Shown here piece by piece: positions 37,741 to 47,890 of a stretch of 64,000 nucleotides of DNA (the first letter of the stretch is position 1; each line of letters starts with the position of its first letter). Both the position numbers and the translations under genes were made by a program. The notes beneath the pieces were generated by a model that was not told where the DNA came from, made no database searches, and was given only the letters and a program-made list of their open reading frames with translations. Source of the stretch: Moorena bouillonii PNG (GTDB lineage Bacteria > Cyanobacteriota > Cyanobacteriia > Cyanobacteriales > Coleofasciculaceae); assembly GCF_001942495.1 (NCBI RefSeq), contig NZ_MKZS01000001.1, forward strand, positions 6,583,521-6,647,520, written 5' to 3'.

Positions 37741-37860
37741 ACTAATTGTTAATGATTAAGTATTAAAATCAGCTCTTGAACCAAGTTTAAAATTTATCTG
37801 TTTTTATATCAATCATAAGTTTACCTATCAAAAAATGCTATAGATATAGCGGACTTAGTA

Positions 37861-38889
37861 TTACTTCTCCACCCGATATCCCAACTCTAATAACCGTAAG
37901 CGAGATTGTCGCCATTTCGGTTTTACTTTCACAAACAATTCCAGGTAAACTTGACCAGCAACTAACTTTTGAAGTTGCTGACGAGCCGCAGTACCAATTT
38001 GTTTGAGCATAGTACCCTTTTTGCCAATCAAAATCCCTTTTTGGGAGTCTCTCTCTACATTAATCGTAGCAAAAATACGGGTAATTTTTGGTTGCTCCTC
38101 CACTAAATCAATAGTAATAGCAACCGAGTGGGGCACTTCCTCACGAGTTAGGAGTAAGATTTGCTCTCGAATCAATTCCCCCATGATAAACCGTTCTGGC
38201 TGGTCGGTTAAGAAGTCAGGGGGATAATAATATGGCCCTGGTTCTAAGCATTCAATTAATTTCTGCTGCAATAGGTCTAAGTGATTACCTGTTAGGGCAG
38301 AAAATTTTACGACTTCCCAGCCTTGAGCAGTAGCTAGTTTAGCGTAACTAGCATCGATTGATTTTCCCCTACTCTGGCGAGGTTGTATATCTGATTTGTT
38401 AACACCCAAAATTACTGGTGTCTTAGTATTACTCAGTAGATCAACAATAAAGCGATCGCCTCCTCCCGCCTCTACTGTACTATCGACCACCAAAAGCACC
38501 ACATCCACTAACTCAATGGCTATTTGGGCATTTTTTACCAATACCTTACCCAGTTGATGATGAGGTTTGTGAATTCCTGGCGTATCCACAAAAATCAACT
38601 GAGCTTGCGGTGTGGTCAAGATACCTCGCAGCCGATTTCGGGTAGTTTGAGCCACTGGCGAAGTGATGGCAATTTTTTGCCCTACCAGTTTATTCATCAG
38701 TGTGGATTTGCCCACATTCGGGCGTCCCACAATCGCCACAAAGCCAGACTTAAAGCCCTCTGGAGCAACCGGAATAGTTTCTATAACTGATGGATTGATA
38801 ACTTTTTCCTCTAGGTTATCTTGGGAAGAGTCTATGGTCGAATCCTCTTCCGAGTTTTGTTCGTCTTGGATTTGAGAATTGTCAGTCAT
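37861..38889 (-). CDS. era: GTPase Era
   Basis: 342 residues, about 40 longer than E. coli Era because of an acidic N-terminal extension (1-45). GTPase motifs: G1 GRPNVGKST at 55-63, G2 region with QTTRNR, G3 DTPGI, G4 NKSD and G5 SALTG. The C-terminal KH domain is present (IGKKGTMLKQIGTAARQQLQ). Era binds the 3' end of 16S rRNA during 30S maturation. It is transcribed away from the SLH protein gene. Confidence 0.95.
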   Translation of the reverse strand: MTDNSQIQDEQNSEEDSTIDSSQDNLEEKVINPSVIETIPVAPEGFKSGFVAIVGRPNVGKSTLMNKLVGQKIAITSPVAQTTRNRLRGILTTPQAQLIFVDTPGIHKPHHQLGKVLVKNAQIAIELVDVVLLVVDSTVEAGGGDRFIVDLLSNTKTPVILGVNKSDIQPRQSRGKSIDASYAKLATAQGWEVVKFSALTGNHLDLLQQKLIECLEPGPYYYPPDFLTDQPERFIMGELIREQILLLTREEVPHSVAITIDLVEEQPKITRIFATINVERDSQKGILIGKKGTMLKQIGTAARQQLQKLVAGQVYLELFVKVKPKWRQSRLRLLELGYRVEK

Positions 38890-39090
38890 TGAAGCAATCG
38901 TAGTTTTTATGGTTTTCTTATTAAATGTATGTTACCAACGTAGATAGGGACTATGTTGAGGATGTTGTTACATGGGATAACACCCCGGTTAATTGACCAA
39001 CAGTATCATAAATACAATTGATCGTGGGCTTGAAATAAAAAATTCTAAGTTAGTTGCCCACACTAAAGCAGTTTAGACTAAATACTACTG

Positions 39091-40968
39091 ATGACCAATA
39101 CCGCTACTTTCCCTGACCTGGAAAATCATTGGGCGAGAGATTGTATCAACCAACTGCGGGAGCGTAAGTTGGTCAGTGGTTACCCGGATGGTAAATTTCG
39201 TCCTAATTCTAGAATTACCCGTGCTGAGTTTGCCGTCTTAATGCTGAATGCGTTTCCCTCAGCGCCGATTCAACGAGGTGGTATTCGTTTTCTGGACGTA
39301 CCTAGTAATCATTGGGCCAAAAATGTGATTCAAGATGCCTACAAGCGGAGATTTTTTTCGGGCTATCCTGGCAGACGATTTAAACCGAATGAGTCGATTT
39401 CACGAGTGCAAGCGATCGCGGTCTTAGCAGGAGCCAAGAATTTCCCTATCCCGTCAGATCCCGATGGAACTATCAGACGGTATTTTACTGATGCTAGCCA
39501 GATTCCCCAATATGCTAAAAATGCGATCGCATCCGCAGCAATTAATACTATTGTGGTTAACTATCCCAATATCAAACAGGTCAAGCCAAATCAGAGTGCT
39601 ACCCGTGGTGAAGTAGCGGCTTTGCTGTGTCGGGCCTTAAACATCTATGCTGTTCCACCTCAGTATATTGCTGGAGTGGACGTTTCTCCTGATGATGTTC
39701 GTAGTTTACCAGGACAGTTGGATCAGGTGCCTGTCTTTAATAGCAATAGTCCAGAACTAGTCAGAAGTGAGGGAATTTTGCTGTCTACGTTTTCACCGGA
39801 AGGGAAACAAGTTCCTTCTGGCCACCTTGACTATGGCTTTAATGGACGGTTTGATATTTTTACCCACCATATTGCTAGAGCAGAGACTCAGGCCGAAACC
39901 CATCCCCTTTACCAAGGATTGATAGTTTATAATCCCAATGACACACCTGTTACAGTGGAGGTCTTGCAAGGGGCGAGTTATCTGTCTACCCCAGATGCAC
40001 CGTTTATCTCGTTGCCGGATATGGTGGATAATCCCAATGGTACAGTCTATGCTGGTCCTGGCAGTCGGACGATGAATGATGTACTCAGGGGAATTCTCCA
40101 AGAACTATTTTCCGCCAAACTGGTGCTGAAGGCAAAACAAAGCCAGATGTTAATGAATCAGCCAATTCCAGTTAAACGATCACCAGCTTCCAATGGTCGT
40201 TCTACCATGATGCGCTTACGGAGTGATGGAATGGTTTATCTGGCTAACTTAGCGATGAAAGCCCCTCGTGATGGCAATGGAAACTATCGGGAACCTACGG
40301 TAGCAGAATGGCAACACTTACTGGATACGGGTGGCTTAGCTCAACCCCGTGGACCGATACCCACTCCTCTCGAACCACCTCAAGAACCGACGGTGTTTGG
40401 TCGGGTGGCTGGTGTTTCCCAAGGTTCTAAATGGCAAGTGCTGATTCAAGATAATCCAAATGTTAACTATTTGAGTATTCCTCAGCTAGGGCAGGCGTTT
40501 TCTTATGTGCTGGGGACTCTACATCTGATTACTCTGAGTACAGGGCAAATTCAAAGTGCACCGATGTTAAGGCGCTATCCCGATACGGCCTACTTTGCTC
40601 ACAGTAATTATGGGGTAGAATACAATCTAACTTTGCCATTGAAGAATACTACCAATCAACCCCAAACGGTGACGGTATCGCTGCAAACGCCATTGAAGGA
40701 TGAGGGGGGTACTGATCGACTGCTGTTTTTGAACCCACTGGTTGAAAACGTGTTCTTTCGGGGTACACTCAGAATAAATTATGATGATGATGATCGAAAG
40801 GCTCAGACGCGCTATGTGCATTTAGTGCAGCGACGAGGACAGCCAGGGCATCCATTGGTGACGTTGAATTTAGCCCCTGAAGAAGTTAGGCAGCTAGAGG
40901 TGGATTTTCTCTATCCCCCGGATTCGACACCACCCCAGGTGCTGACAGTTCGGACTTTGGAGGGTTAG
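39091..40968 (+). CDS. SLH-domain protein with DUF3370
   Basis: 625 residues. Three S-layer homology motifs occupy residues about 6-190 (FPDLENHWARDCINQLRERK, FLDVPSNHWAKNVIQDAY, FTDASQIPQYAKNAIASAA). A region typical of cyanobacterial DUF3370 proteins follows (SPELVRSEGILLSTFSPEGK ... HHIARAETQAE). There is no obvious N-terminal signal peptide from this ATG, which is odd for an SLH protein; export by another route or a missed upstream start are possible. Likely cell-envelope associated. Confidence 0.8.
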   Translation: MTNTATFPDLENHWARDCINQLRERKLVSGYPDGKFRPNSRITRAEFAVLMLNAFPSAPIQRGGIRFLDVPSNHWAKNVIQDAYKRRFFSGYPGRRFKPNESISRVQAIAVLAGAKNFPIPSDPDGTIRRYFTDASQIPQYAKNAIASAAINTIVVNYPNIKQVKPNQSATRGEVAALLCRALNIYAVPPQYIAGVDVSPDDVRSLPGQLDQVPVFNSNSPELVRSEGILLSTFSPEGKQVPSGHLDYGFNGRFDIFTHHIARAETQAETHPLYQGLIVYNPNDTPVTVEVLQGASYLSTPDAPFISLPDMVDNPNGTVYAGPGSRTMNDVLRGILQELFSAKLVLKAKQSQMLMNQPIPVKRSPASNGRSTMMRLRSDGMVYLANLAMKAPRDGNGNYREPTVAEWQHLLDTGGLAQPRGPIPTPLEPPQEPTVFGRVAGVSQGSKWQVLIQDNPNVNYLSIPQLGQAFSYVLGTLHLITLSTGQIQSAPMLRRYPDTAYFAHSNYGVEYNLTLPLKNTTNQPQTVTVSLQTPLKDEGGTDRLLFLNPLVENVFFRGTLRINYDDDDRKAQTRYVHLVQRRGQPGHPLVTLNLAPEEVRQLEVDFLYPPDSTPPQVLTVRTLEG

Positions 40969-41352
40969 TAAAGTTGGAAATCGGCTCACAAATGCAAGGT
41001 CGCAATTGTGCGATCGCACGATCAAATATTGATCTCAATTCTAGTAGTCTGACGGATTTAGCCTGAATCTGCTATTGTTTAACGTTAGCAGCATACTGAA
41101 CTTTATCAAAAATAGCTGATGCCAGCAAAAGCGATCAGTATTAACTATTTAGGAGTTTATTTATTGCTGACGAAGTTTTGCCTAAGATCATCAAACCAGC
41201 AGAAATGCTTACTCTAGATGATAGAGATGATCTAGTTACGGCAGCCAGTGCCTAGGGATATACCTAGAATTGCTGTCGGCACCAGAACAACTATATCACA
41301 CTCAGGTTGCTTGATAACTTTTGCTAGATAACTATTGATATCTTGACCACTT
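40969..41352. other. Intergenic spacer before the 87-residue-repeat gene
   Basis: Holds a HIP1 octamer palindrome (gtgcgatcgcac, 41008-41019) and a short open stretch after AGGAG (about 41152-41254) that could be a gene remnant but has no proper start codon. Nothing else recognised. Confidence 0.4.
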
Positions 41353-42804
41353 ATGCCTTCTCAAACCTTTATCGTGCGTGCTCACACTCGTACGATCCAT
41401 ACCCGTCCAGTTACCTTTTTTTGCCCCAAATGCAATCATATGACTACTCGTGAGTGCTATCCTGGTAAGCCTCCTAAATACTGTCTCGAATGTAGTCCGA
41501 GACGAAAACGTCAGCAAGATGAGCTGTATATACCCGAAAAGGGGATGTTCAAGCCAACACACAACTTGGTGAATCTTACCAGTGGGCAGAAGACACCAGT
41601 ATGTCTGGAGAAGTCTCCCCAAGCTGGGTGGCTTTTTGTGAGGACAGCCCTAGATTGGTTTAGCGGGGAAAGCATCATCAAGTATCACACAACTAAAGGG
41701 GTTTACAGCCAGGAAGTGCCGTTGGCAGATTATATCGTCGAAGCTCTCCCAGCTGACGATGTCACTACAGCATTTCCATCAGCTACCTCTGGAACTAATA
41801 CACAAAAGAAGATTACTCCTGCTAAATCTTCATCAGAGCTAATTTTAGTAGAACCCTACAGTGTGAAGAAGATGTGCGATCGCTTCCGGTGTGGGGACAG
41901 GTTACTCAAGAGGATGCGCACTGACCCAAACTTCAGCCAGTGGAGTCGCTCTCGAGATCCCGAGGGCATCACTTGGGAGTATCGGCAAGGAAAATATTTT
42001 CCTTTAGTTGATCAGCTTAATCAGGTTAATCAGGAATCATCAGCCACCTCTGAACCTGAAATAGAGGATACTACCCCCACTACTAATGGGTTATCGCAAG
42101 GTTTTTTAGTAAAACCCTACAGTGTCAAACAGATGTGCGATCGCTTCCGGTGCGGGGACAGGTTACTCAAGAGGATGCGCACTGAGCCACACTTCAGCCA
42201 GTGGAGTCGCTCTCGAGATCCCGAGGGCATCACTTGGGAGTATCGGCAAGGAAAATATTTTCCTTTAGTTGATCAGCTTAATCAGGTTAATCAAGAATCA
42301 TCAGCCACCTCTGAACCTGAAATAGAGGATACTACTCCCACTACTAATGGGTCATCCCAGGGTTTTTTAGTAAAACCCTACAGTGTCAAACAGATCTGCG
42401 ATCGCTTCCGTTGTGGGGACAGATTACTCAAGAGGATGCGCACTGAGCCCAACTTCAGCCAGTGGAGTCGCTCTCGGGATCCCGAGGGCATCACTTGGGA
42501 GTATCGGAAAGGAAAATATTTTCCTTTAGTTGATCAGCTTAATCAGGTTAATCAAGAATCATCAGACACCTTTGAACCTGAAATAGAGGATACTACTCCC
42601 ACTACTAATGGGTCATCCCAGGGTTTTTTAGTAAAACCCTACAGTGTCAAACAGATCTGCGATCGCTTCCGTTGTGGGGACAGATTACTCAAGAGGATGC
42701 GCACTGAGCCCAACTTCAGCCAGTGGAGTCGCTCTCGGGATCCCGAGGGCATCACTTGGGAGTATCGGCAAGGAAAATACTTTCCTTTACTTAATCACCA
42801 ATAG
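41353..42804 (+). CDS. Protein with zinc-finger-like N-terminus and four 87-residue tandem repeats
   Basis: 483 residues. The N-terminal part (1-150) holds CPKC ... C ... CLEC, a possible treble-clef zinc finger (FFCPKCNHMTTRECYPGKPP). Then a unit of 87 residues occurs four times (starts near nt 41845, 42106, 42367 and 42628, period exactly 261 bp); the last lacks its linker. Each unit is a 50-residue domain (PYSVKQMCDRFRCGDRLLKR ... GITWEYRQGKYFP) plus an acidic Thr/Pro-rich linker (EPEIEDTTPTTNG). Function unknown; the basic domains could bind nucleic acid. High DNA identity among units points to recent expansion. Confidence 0.8.
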   Translation: MPSQTFIVRAHTRTIHTRPVTFFCPKCNHMTTRECYPGKPPKYCLECSPRRKRQQDELYIPEKGMFKPTHNLVNLTSGQKTPVCLEKSPQAGWLFVRTALDWFSGESIIKYHTTKGVYSQEVPLADYIVEALPADDVTTAFPSATSGTNTQKKITPAKSSSELILVEPYSVKKMCDRFRCGDRLLKRMRTDPNFSQWSRSRDPEGITWEYRQGKYFPLVDQLNQVNQESSATSEPEIEDTTPTTNGLSQGFLVKPYSVKQMCDRFRCGDRLLKRMRTEPHFSQWSRSRDPEGITWEYRQGKYFPLVDQLNQVNQESSATSEPEIEDTTPTTNGSSQGFLVKPYSVKQICDRFRCGDRLLKRMRTEPNFSQWSRSRDPEGITWEYRKGKYFPLVDQLNQVNQESSDTFEPEIEDTTPTTNGSSQGFLVKPYSVKQICDRFRCGDRLLKRMRTEPNFSQWSRSRDPEGITWEYRQGKYFPLLNHQ

Positions 42805-42827
42805 TTCATTAATCTCAAACCAAGTCA

Positions 42828-42873
42828 GCAGATGCGCGCTTCGTAGCGCCGACGCTACGAAGCGCGCATCTGC
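42828..42873. repeat. Perfect 21-bp hairpin after the repeat-protein gene
   Basis: Arms 42828-42848 and 42853-42873 pair at all 21 positions (gcagatgcgcgcttcgtagc and one more base) with loop ccga, followed by tttattattt. It has the cgtagcg core of the palindromic family and could also work as a terminator for the upstream gene. Confidence 0.85.
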
Positions 42874-43020
42874 TTTATTATTTCTGGGATACGAGAAAGT
42901 TTGGTCTTTCCCAACTTGGGGTATCTTCGAGTCTGTTCTGCCTCTTCCCCTTCTCCAGTTTCTAGTCAGGGAAAGTAGTTAGTGATTTTTCCTTTCCCTG
43001 CGCTAGCTGCTACGCTCGAC

Positions 43021-44583
<1,563 letters not shown>

Positions 44584-45585
44584 ATGAAAGTCGCTGTCTT
44601 TAGTACCAAAGTCTACGACCGACAGTTTCTGGAAGCTGTTAATTCCCAATACGGTCATGAATTAACTTTTTTTGAACCGCACCTCGATACTCAAACGACT
44701 ATTTTGGCATCAGGATGTCCAGCAGTATGCGTTTTTGTCAATGATTCCCTCAACGGACAAGTGTTGGAAAAGCTGGCGCAACAGGGAACTCGTCTGATTG
44801 CTCTACGCTGTGCTGGTTTTAATAATGTGGATGTCACAAAAGCGACAGAATTGGACATGACAGTAGTGCGTGTTCCGGCTTACTCCCCTTATGCGATCGC
44901 TGAACATACGATTGGCTTAATGCTAGCCCTGAATCGCAAGATACATCGTGCTTATTCTCGAGTACGAGAAGGAAATTTTTCCCTAGATGGACTCTTGGGA
45001 TTCGATATGCATGGTCGAACTGTAGGCATCGTGGGAACTGGTAAAATTGGTGTTATCGTAGCCCAAATTCTCACTGGTATGGGGTGTCAATTAGTGGCAT
45101 ATGATCCTTATCCAAACCCGGAGTGTCAAGCTTTGGGGGTCAAGTATGTAGAGCTAGCTGAACTCTTTGCTATCTCTGATATTATCACGCTACACTGTCC
45201 CTTAACTCCTGAAAACTATCATCTGATTAATTCCGAAGCTCTAGAGCAGATGAAACCAGGTGTGATGCTAATTAATACTAGCCGAGGGGGATTGATTGAT
45301 ACCAAAGCCATTATTGGTGCGCTCAAGTCTAAGAAAATTGGCTATCTCGCTCTGGATGTCTATGAGCAAGAATCTGCCTTGTTTTTTGAGGATTTGTCTA
45401 ATGAAGTCATTCAAGATGATATTTTTGAACGTTTACTCACGTTTCCTAATGTAATTATTACTGCTCATCAAGCTTTCTTCACTGAAAATGCCCTCGATAA
45501 CATTGCTGAAACTACACTATCTAATATTACTAACTTTGAGAAAGGTGTTCCTTGTCCGAATAAAATTATTATTAATAGAGAATAG
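44584..45585 (+). CDS. ldhA: D-lactate / D-2-hydroxyacid dehydrogenase
   Basis: 333 residues. Rossmann motif VGIVGTGKIGVIVAQIL (about 147-163) and the D-2-hydroxyacid signature (LHCPLTPENYHLINSEALEQ MKPG, split for length). Catalytic Arg-Glu-His residues are in INTSRGG, DVYEQE and ITAHQAF. It reduces pyruvate-like 2-oxoacids to D-hydroxyacids with NAD(P)H, as in fermentation; some cyanobacterial members prefer other 2-oxoacids. The FFEDLSNEVIQDD loop is typical of D-LDH. Confidence 0.88.
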   Translation: MKVAVFSTKVYDRQFLEAVNSQYGHELTFFEPHLDTQTTILASGCPAVCVFVNDSLNGQVLEKLAQQGTRLIALRCAGFNNVDVTKATELDMTVVRVPAYSPYAIAEHTIGLMLALNRKIHRAYSRVREGNFSLDGLLGFDMHGRTVGIVGTGKIGVIVAQILTGMGCQLVAYDPYPNPECQALGVKYVELAELFAISDIITLHCPLTPENYHLINSEALEQMKPGVMLINTSRGGLIDTKAIIGALKSKKIGYLALDVYEQESALFFEDLSNEVIQDDIFERLLTFPNVIITAHQAFFTENALDNIAETTLSNITNFEKGVPCPNKIIINRE

Positions 45586-45929
45586 GTCATAATATTAAAT
45601 CAGCTTGAATACCAAATCTTAACAACTAGTGACCTCGGCAAAATTCAATCAAGATTTTAGTAATTGGTAATCCTAATCTAATTACAATTATCAATTACCA
45701 ATTACTAAATTAGCCTAAAGTAAGCATTCAGCCGTCAGCCGTCAGCCGTCAGCCGTCAGTGGTCAGTGGTCAGCTTATTTTATTCAAAAGTACCGATTGC
45801 GCTACGCGCACGCTGCGCGAACACTAGCCTGACCATTTCCGTAGCGTGGCCATTCGCGTAGCGTGGCCCAAAAGCCAAGGCCAAGGTCTTTGGCTGATAG
45901 CTGATAGCTGATAGCTGAATGCTTACAGT
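45586..45929. repeat. Repeat-filled spacer
   Basis: ccgtcag units at 45728-45775, a palindromic cluster with gctacgcgcacgctgcgcg and cgtagcgtggcc at 45795-45880, and ctgatag units at 45896-45917. No gene. Confidence 0.85.
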
Positions 45930-47006
45930 CTAAAACGCACTAGGAGGAGGGGCAACAAAGGAACGAGGAGGGAAGACTTGTAAATCAATATGCTGCTCTG
46001 GACTGAAATTAAGACCTGCTTGTAGTTGAGCAAATTGTTGCTCTTCAAAGGACAGAGCACCTGTAGTTTTATTGTAGGAGATTTGATCAATATCAAGTTC
46101 CCCAAAACTAACAATTTCAATCCTGTCTCCCTGTTGGATATTGAAATCGGTAATCCTGTCAATTCCGCTTTCAGGTCGTGGAACTTCCGAGTCAGAGTTA
46201 CTCGATAATAGAAAACTATCAGTTATGTTGATTCCCGTTGAAGGTTGTAGCGGTTGTGATGGAGGCATTGAAGGCGGGAAGATGGGTAATGGACGATTTG
46301 TAAATGTGAACTTAAAGATATCAGCTCCGTGACCACCAGTCAGGGTATCGCTTCCTTCGCCACCTACTAGAGAATCATCACCATTGCCACCAATTAGAGA
46401 ATCATTCCCACCACCAAAGACATTTTGATCATCACCATCACCAATTAGGGTATCATTGCCAGTGCCACCAATGAGAGTATCACTGCTACCTCCACCTTCG
46501 AGGACATCATTTCCCTCTCCACCATCAAGGATGTCACTACCTGGATTATAGTTTATGGGAATTCCAGTCAAACGCCTACGAACATCACCTAAAAGGGAAT
46601 CATCACCAGCTCCGCCTTTTAGGACATCATTCCCATCTGCTCCGTTGAGAGTGTCATTTCCTGTTCCACCATCGAGGAAATCATGATCAGATGTCTGTTT
46701 AACCTCAAACAAACTCAATCCAAAGCTAGGACCCGGTCCACCAGTAAGGACATCATTCCCTGAGCCACCAATCAGGGTATCATTACCCTCTCCACCATCG
46801 AGAGTATCCGAATCCTCCTCCCCTTCAAGACGGTCATTACCTCCTCGACCATTGAGAATATCATCCCCAGCTCTACCTTTGAGGGTATCATCCTGTGAGC
46901 CACCGTTGAGAGTATCGTTGCCACTGCCACCTATGAGAATTACACTAGTATTTGTAGTATTTGTTTCCAACCCCACGAAGTTAAAGTTAAACATTTCTTC
47001 GAGCAC
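45930..47006 (-). CDS. RTX-type calcium-binding repeat protein
   Basis: 358 residues from a GTG at 47006; an ATG four codons later (46994) is an equally good start. Residues about 24-230 are RTX nonapeptides (GGSGNDTLNGG, GGAGDDSLLGD, GGTGNDTLIGD and others), which wrap calcium in a parallel beta-roll. A C-terminal region (ADIFKFT ... IDRITDFNIQQGDRIEI) is typical of cyanobacterial type I-secreted RTX proteins. No N-terminal signal peptide, as expected for type I export. No transporter gene is adjacent. Confidence 0.88.
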   Translation of the reverse strand: MLEEMFNFNFVGLETNTTNTSVILIGGSGNDTLNGGSQDDTLKGRAGDDILNGRGGNDRLEGEEDSDTLDGGEGNDTLIGGSGNDVLTGGPGPSFGLSLFEVKQTSDHDFLDGGTGNDTLNGADGNDVLKGGAGDDSLLGDVRRRLTGIPINYNPGSDILDGGEGNDVLEGGGSSDTLIGGTGNDTLIGDGDDQNVFGGGNDSLIGGNGDDSLVGGEGSDTLTGGHGADIFKFTFTNRPLPIFPPSMPPSQPLQPSTGINITDSFLLSSNSDSEVPRPESGIDRITDFNIQQGDRIEIVSFGELDIDQISYNKTTGALSFEEQQFAQLQAGLNFSPEQHIDLQVFPPRSFVAPPPSAF

Positions 47007-47174
47007 CTATTCCTATCCAACTCCGACCTCCTTTATTGTCTGGTCTTAGGTATGGTAACGGTAGCCAAATTGGCAGTATTTGGCCAATTTGACCGATTTC
47101 TTGGTGCGCGTTCACGCTTCTCGGGTTTCCCGAGCGGGGTCGCACCGCAAAATACCGTTAAAAATGCTCAATAA

Positions 47175-47858
47175 CTATTGACGTTTTCCGAAAATTTTGC
47201 TCCCTAGGCGAATCATCGTTGCCCCTGCTTTAATAGCCTGCAAATAATCTCCCGACATTCCCATTGACACTTCTTTTAAATTTAAATGAGTTGTTTGATT
47301 AAGCTTTTCCTGGAATTTAGCAACTTCTACAAATGCATCAAAAATTTCAGCTTCCGATAACCCCAAGGGAAGAATCGTCATTAACCCTTGAATATCTAAG
47401 GAATCGCAAGCTTCCAATTCTGGTAACGTTTCTAATAACTGCTCAACAGACCAACCATATTTATTAGGATCGGGCAAAATCTTGATTTGTAAACAAACCT
47501 TAGGTCGTTTATTTAACTCATTGGCACGCCGATTTAAACTCTGGGCTAACTTTAAATCATCAACGGAATGAATCCAGTCCATTGTTTGAACAGCAAGTTT
47601 GGCTTTATTCTTTTGTAAGTGACCGATAAAATGCCAGGAAATACCCTCTAAATCTTGTAACTGTTCCTGCTTAGCACAAGCCTCTTGCAAGCGATTTTCT
47701 CCAAAATCACGAATTCCAGCACCATAGGCTTCCCGCATTTTGTCTACAGATACGGTTTTGCTCACCGCAATTAAACGGACATTAGGTTTTAACTGTTGAC
47801 GAATCTGCTGGATATTATCAGTAATACGTGTAGTCATAGTGAAAGGTATTTTTTCCAT
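47175..47858 (-). CDS. pipY: YggS/PLPBP-family pyridoxal-phosphate protein (PipY)
   Basis: 227 residues. PLP lysine K34 in AVSKTV, GENRLQEA, WHFIGHLQKNK, SMGMSGDYLQAI and GATMIRLGSKIFG are all family marks of the COG0325 alanine-racemase-like fold. It is involved in PLP balance. In many cyanobacteria pipX lies directly upstream of pipY; here the upstream gene, 33 bp away, is a CHASE2 kinase, so the pair is broken or pipX is elsewhere. An alternative ATG lies at codon 8. Confidence 0.9.
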   Translation of the reverse strand: MEKIPFTMTTRITDNIQQIRQQLKPNVRLIAVSKTVSVDKMREAYGAGIRDFGENRLQEACAKQEQLQDLEGISWHFIGHLQKNKAKLAVQTMDWIHSVDDLKLAQSLNRRANELNKRPKVCLQIKILPDPNKYGWSVEQLLETLPELEACDSLDIQGLMTILPLGLSEAEIFDAFVEVAKFQEKLNQTTHLNLKEVSMGMSGDYLQAIKAGATMIRLGSKIFGKRQ

Positions 47859-47890
47859 AGTCTTCCCTATTCCCTTTTTCCTCCATACCT

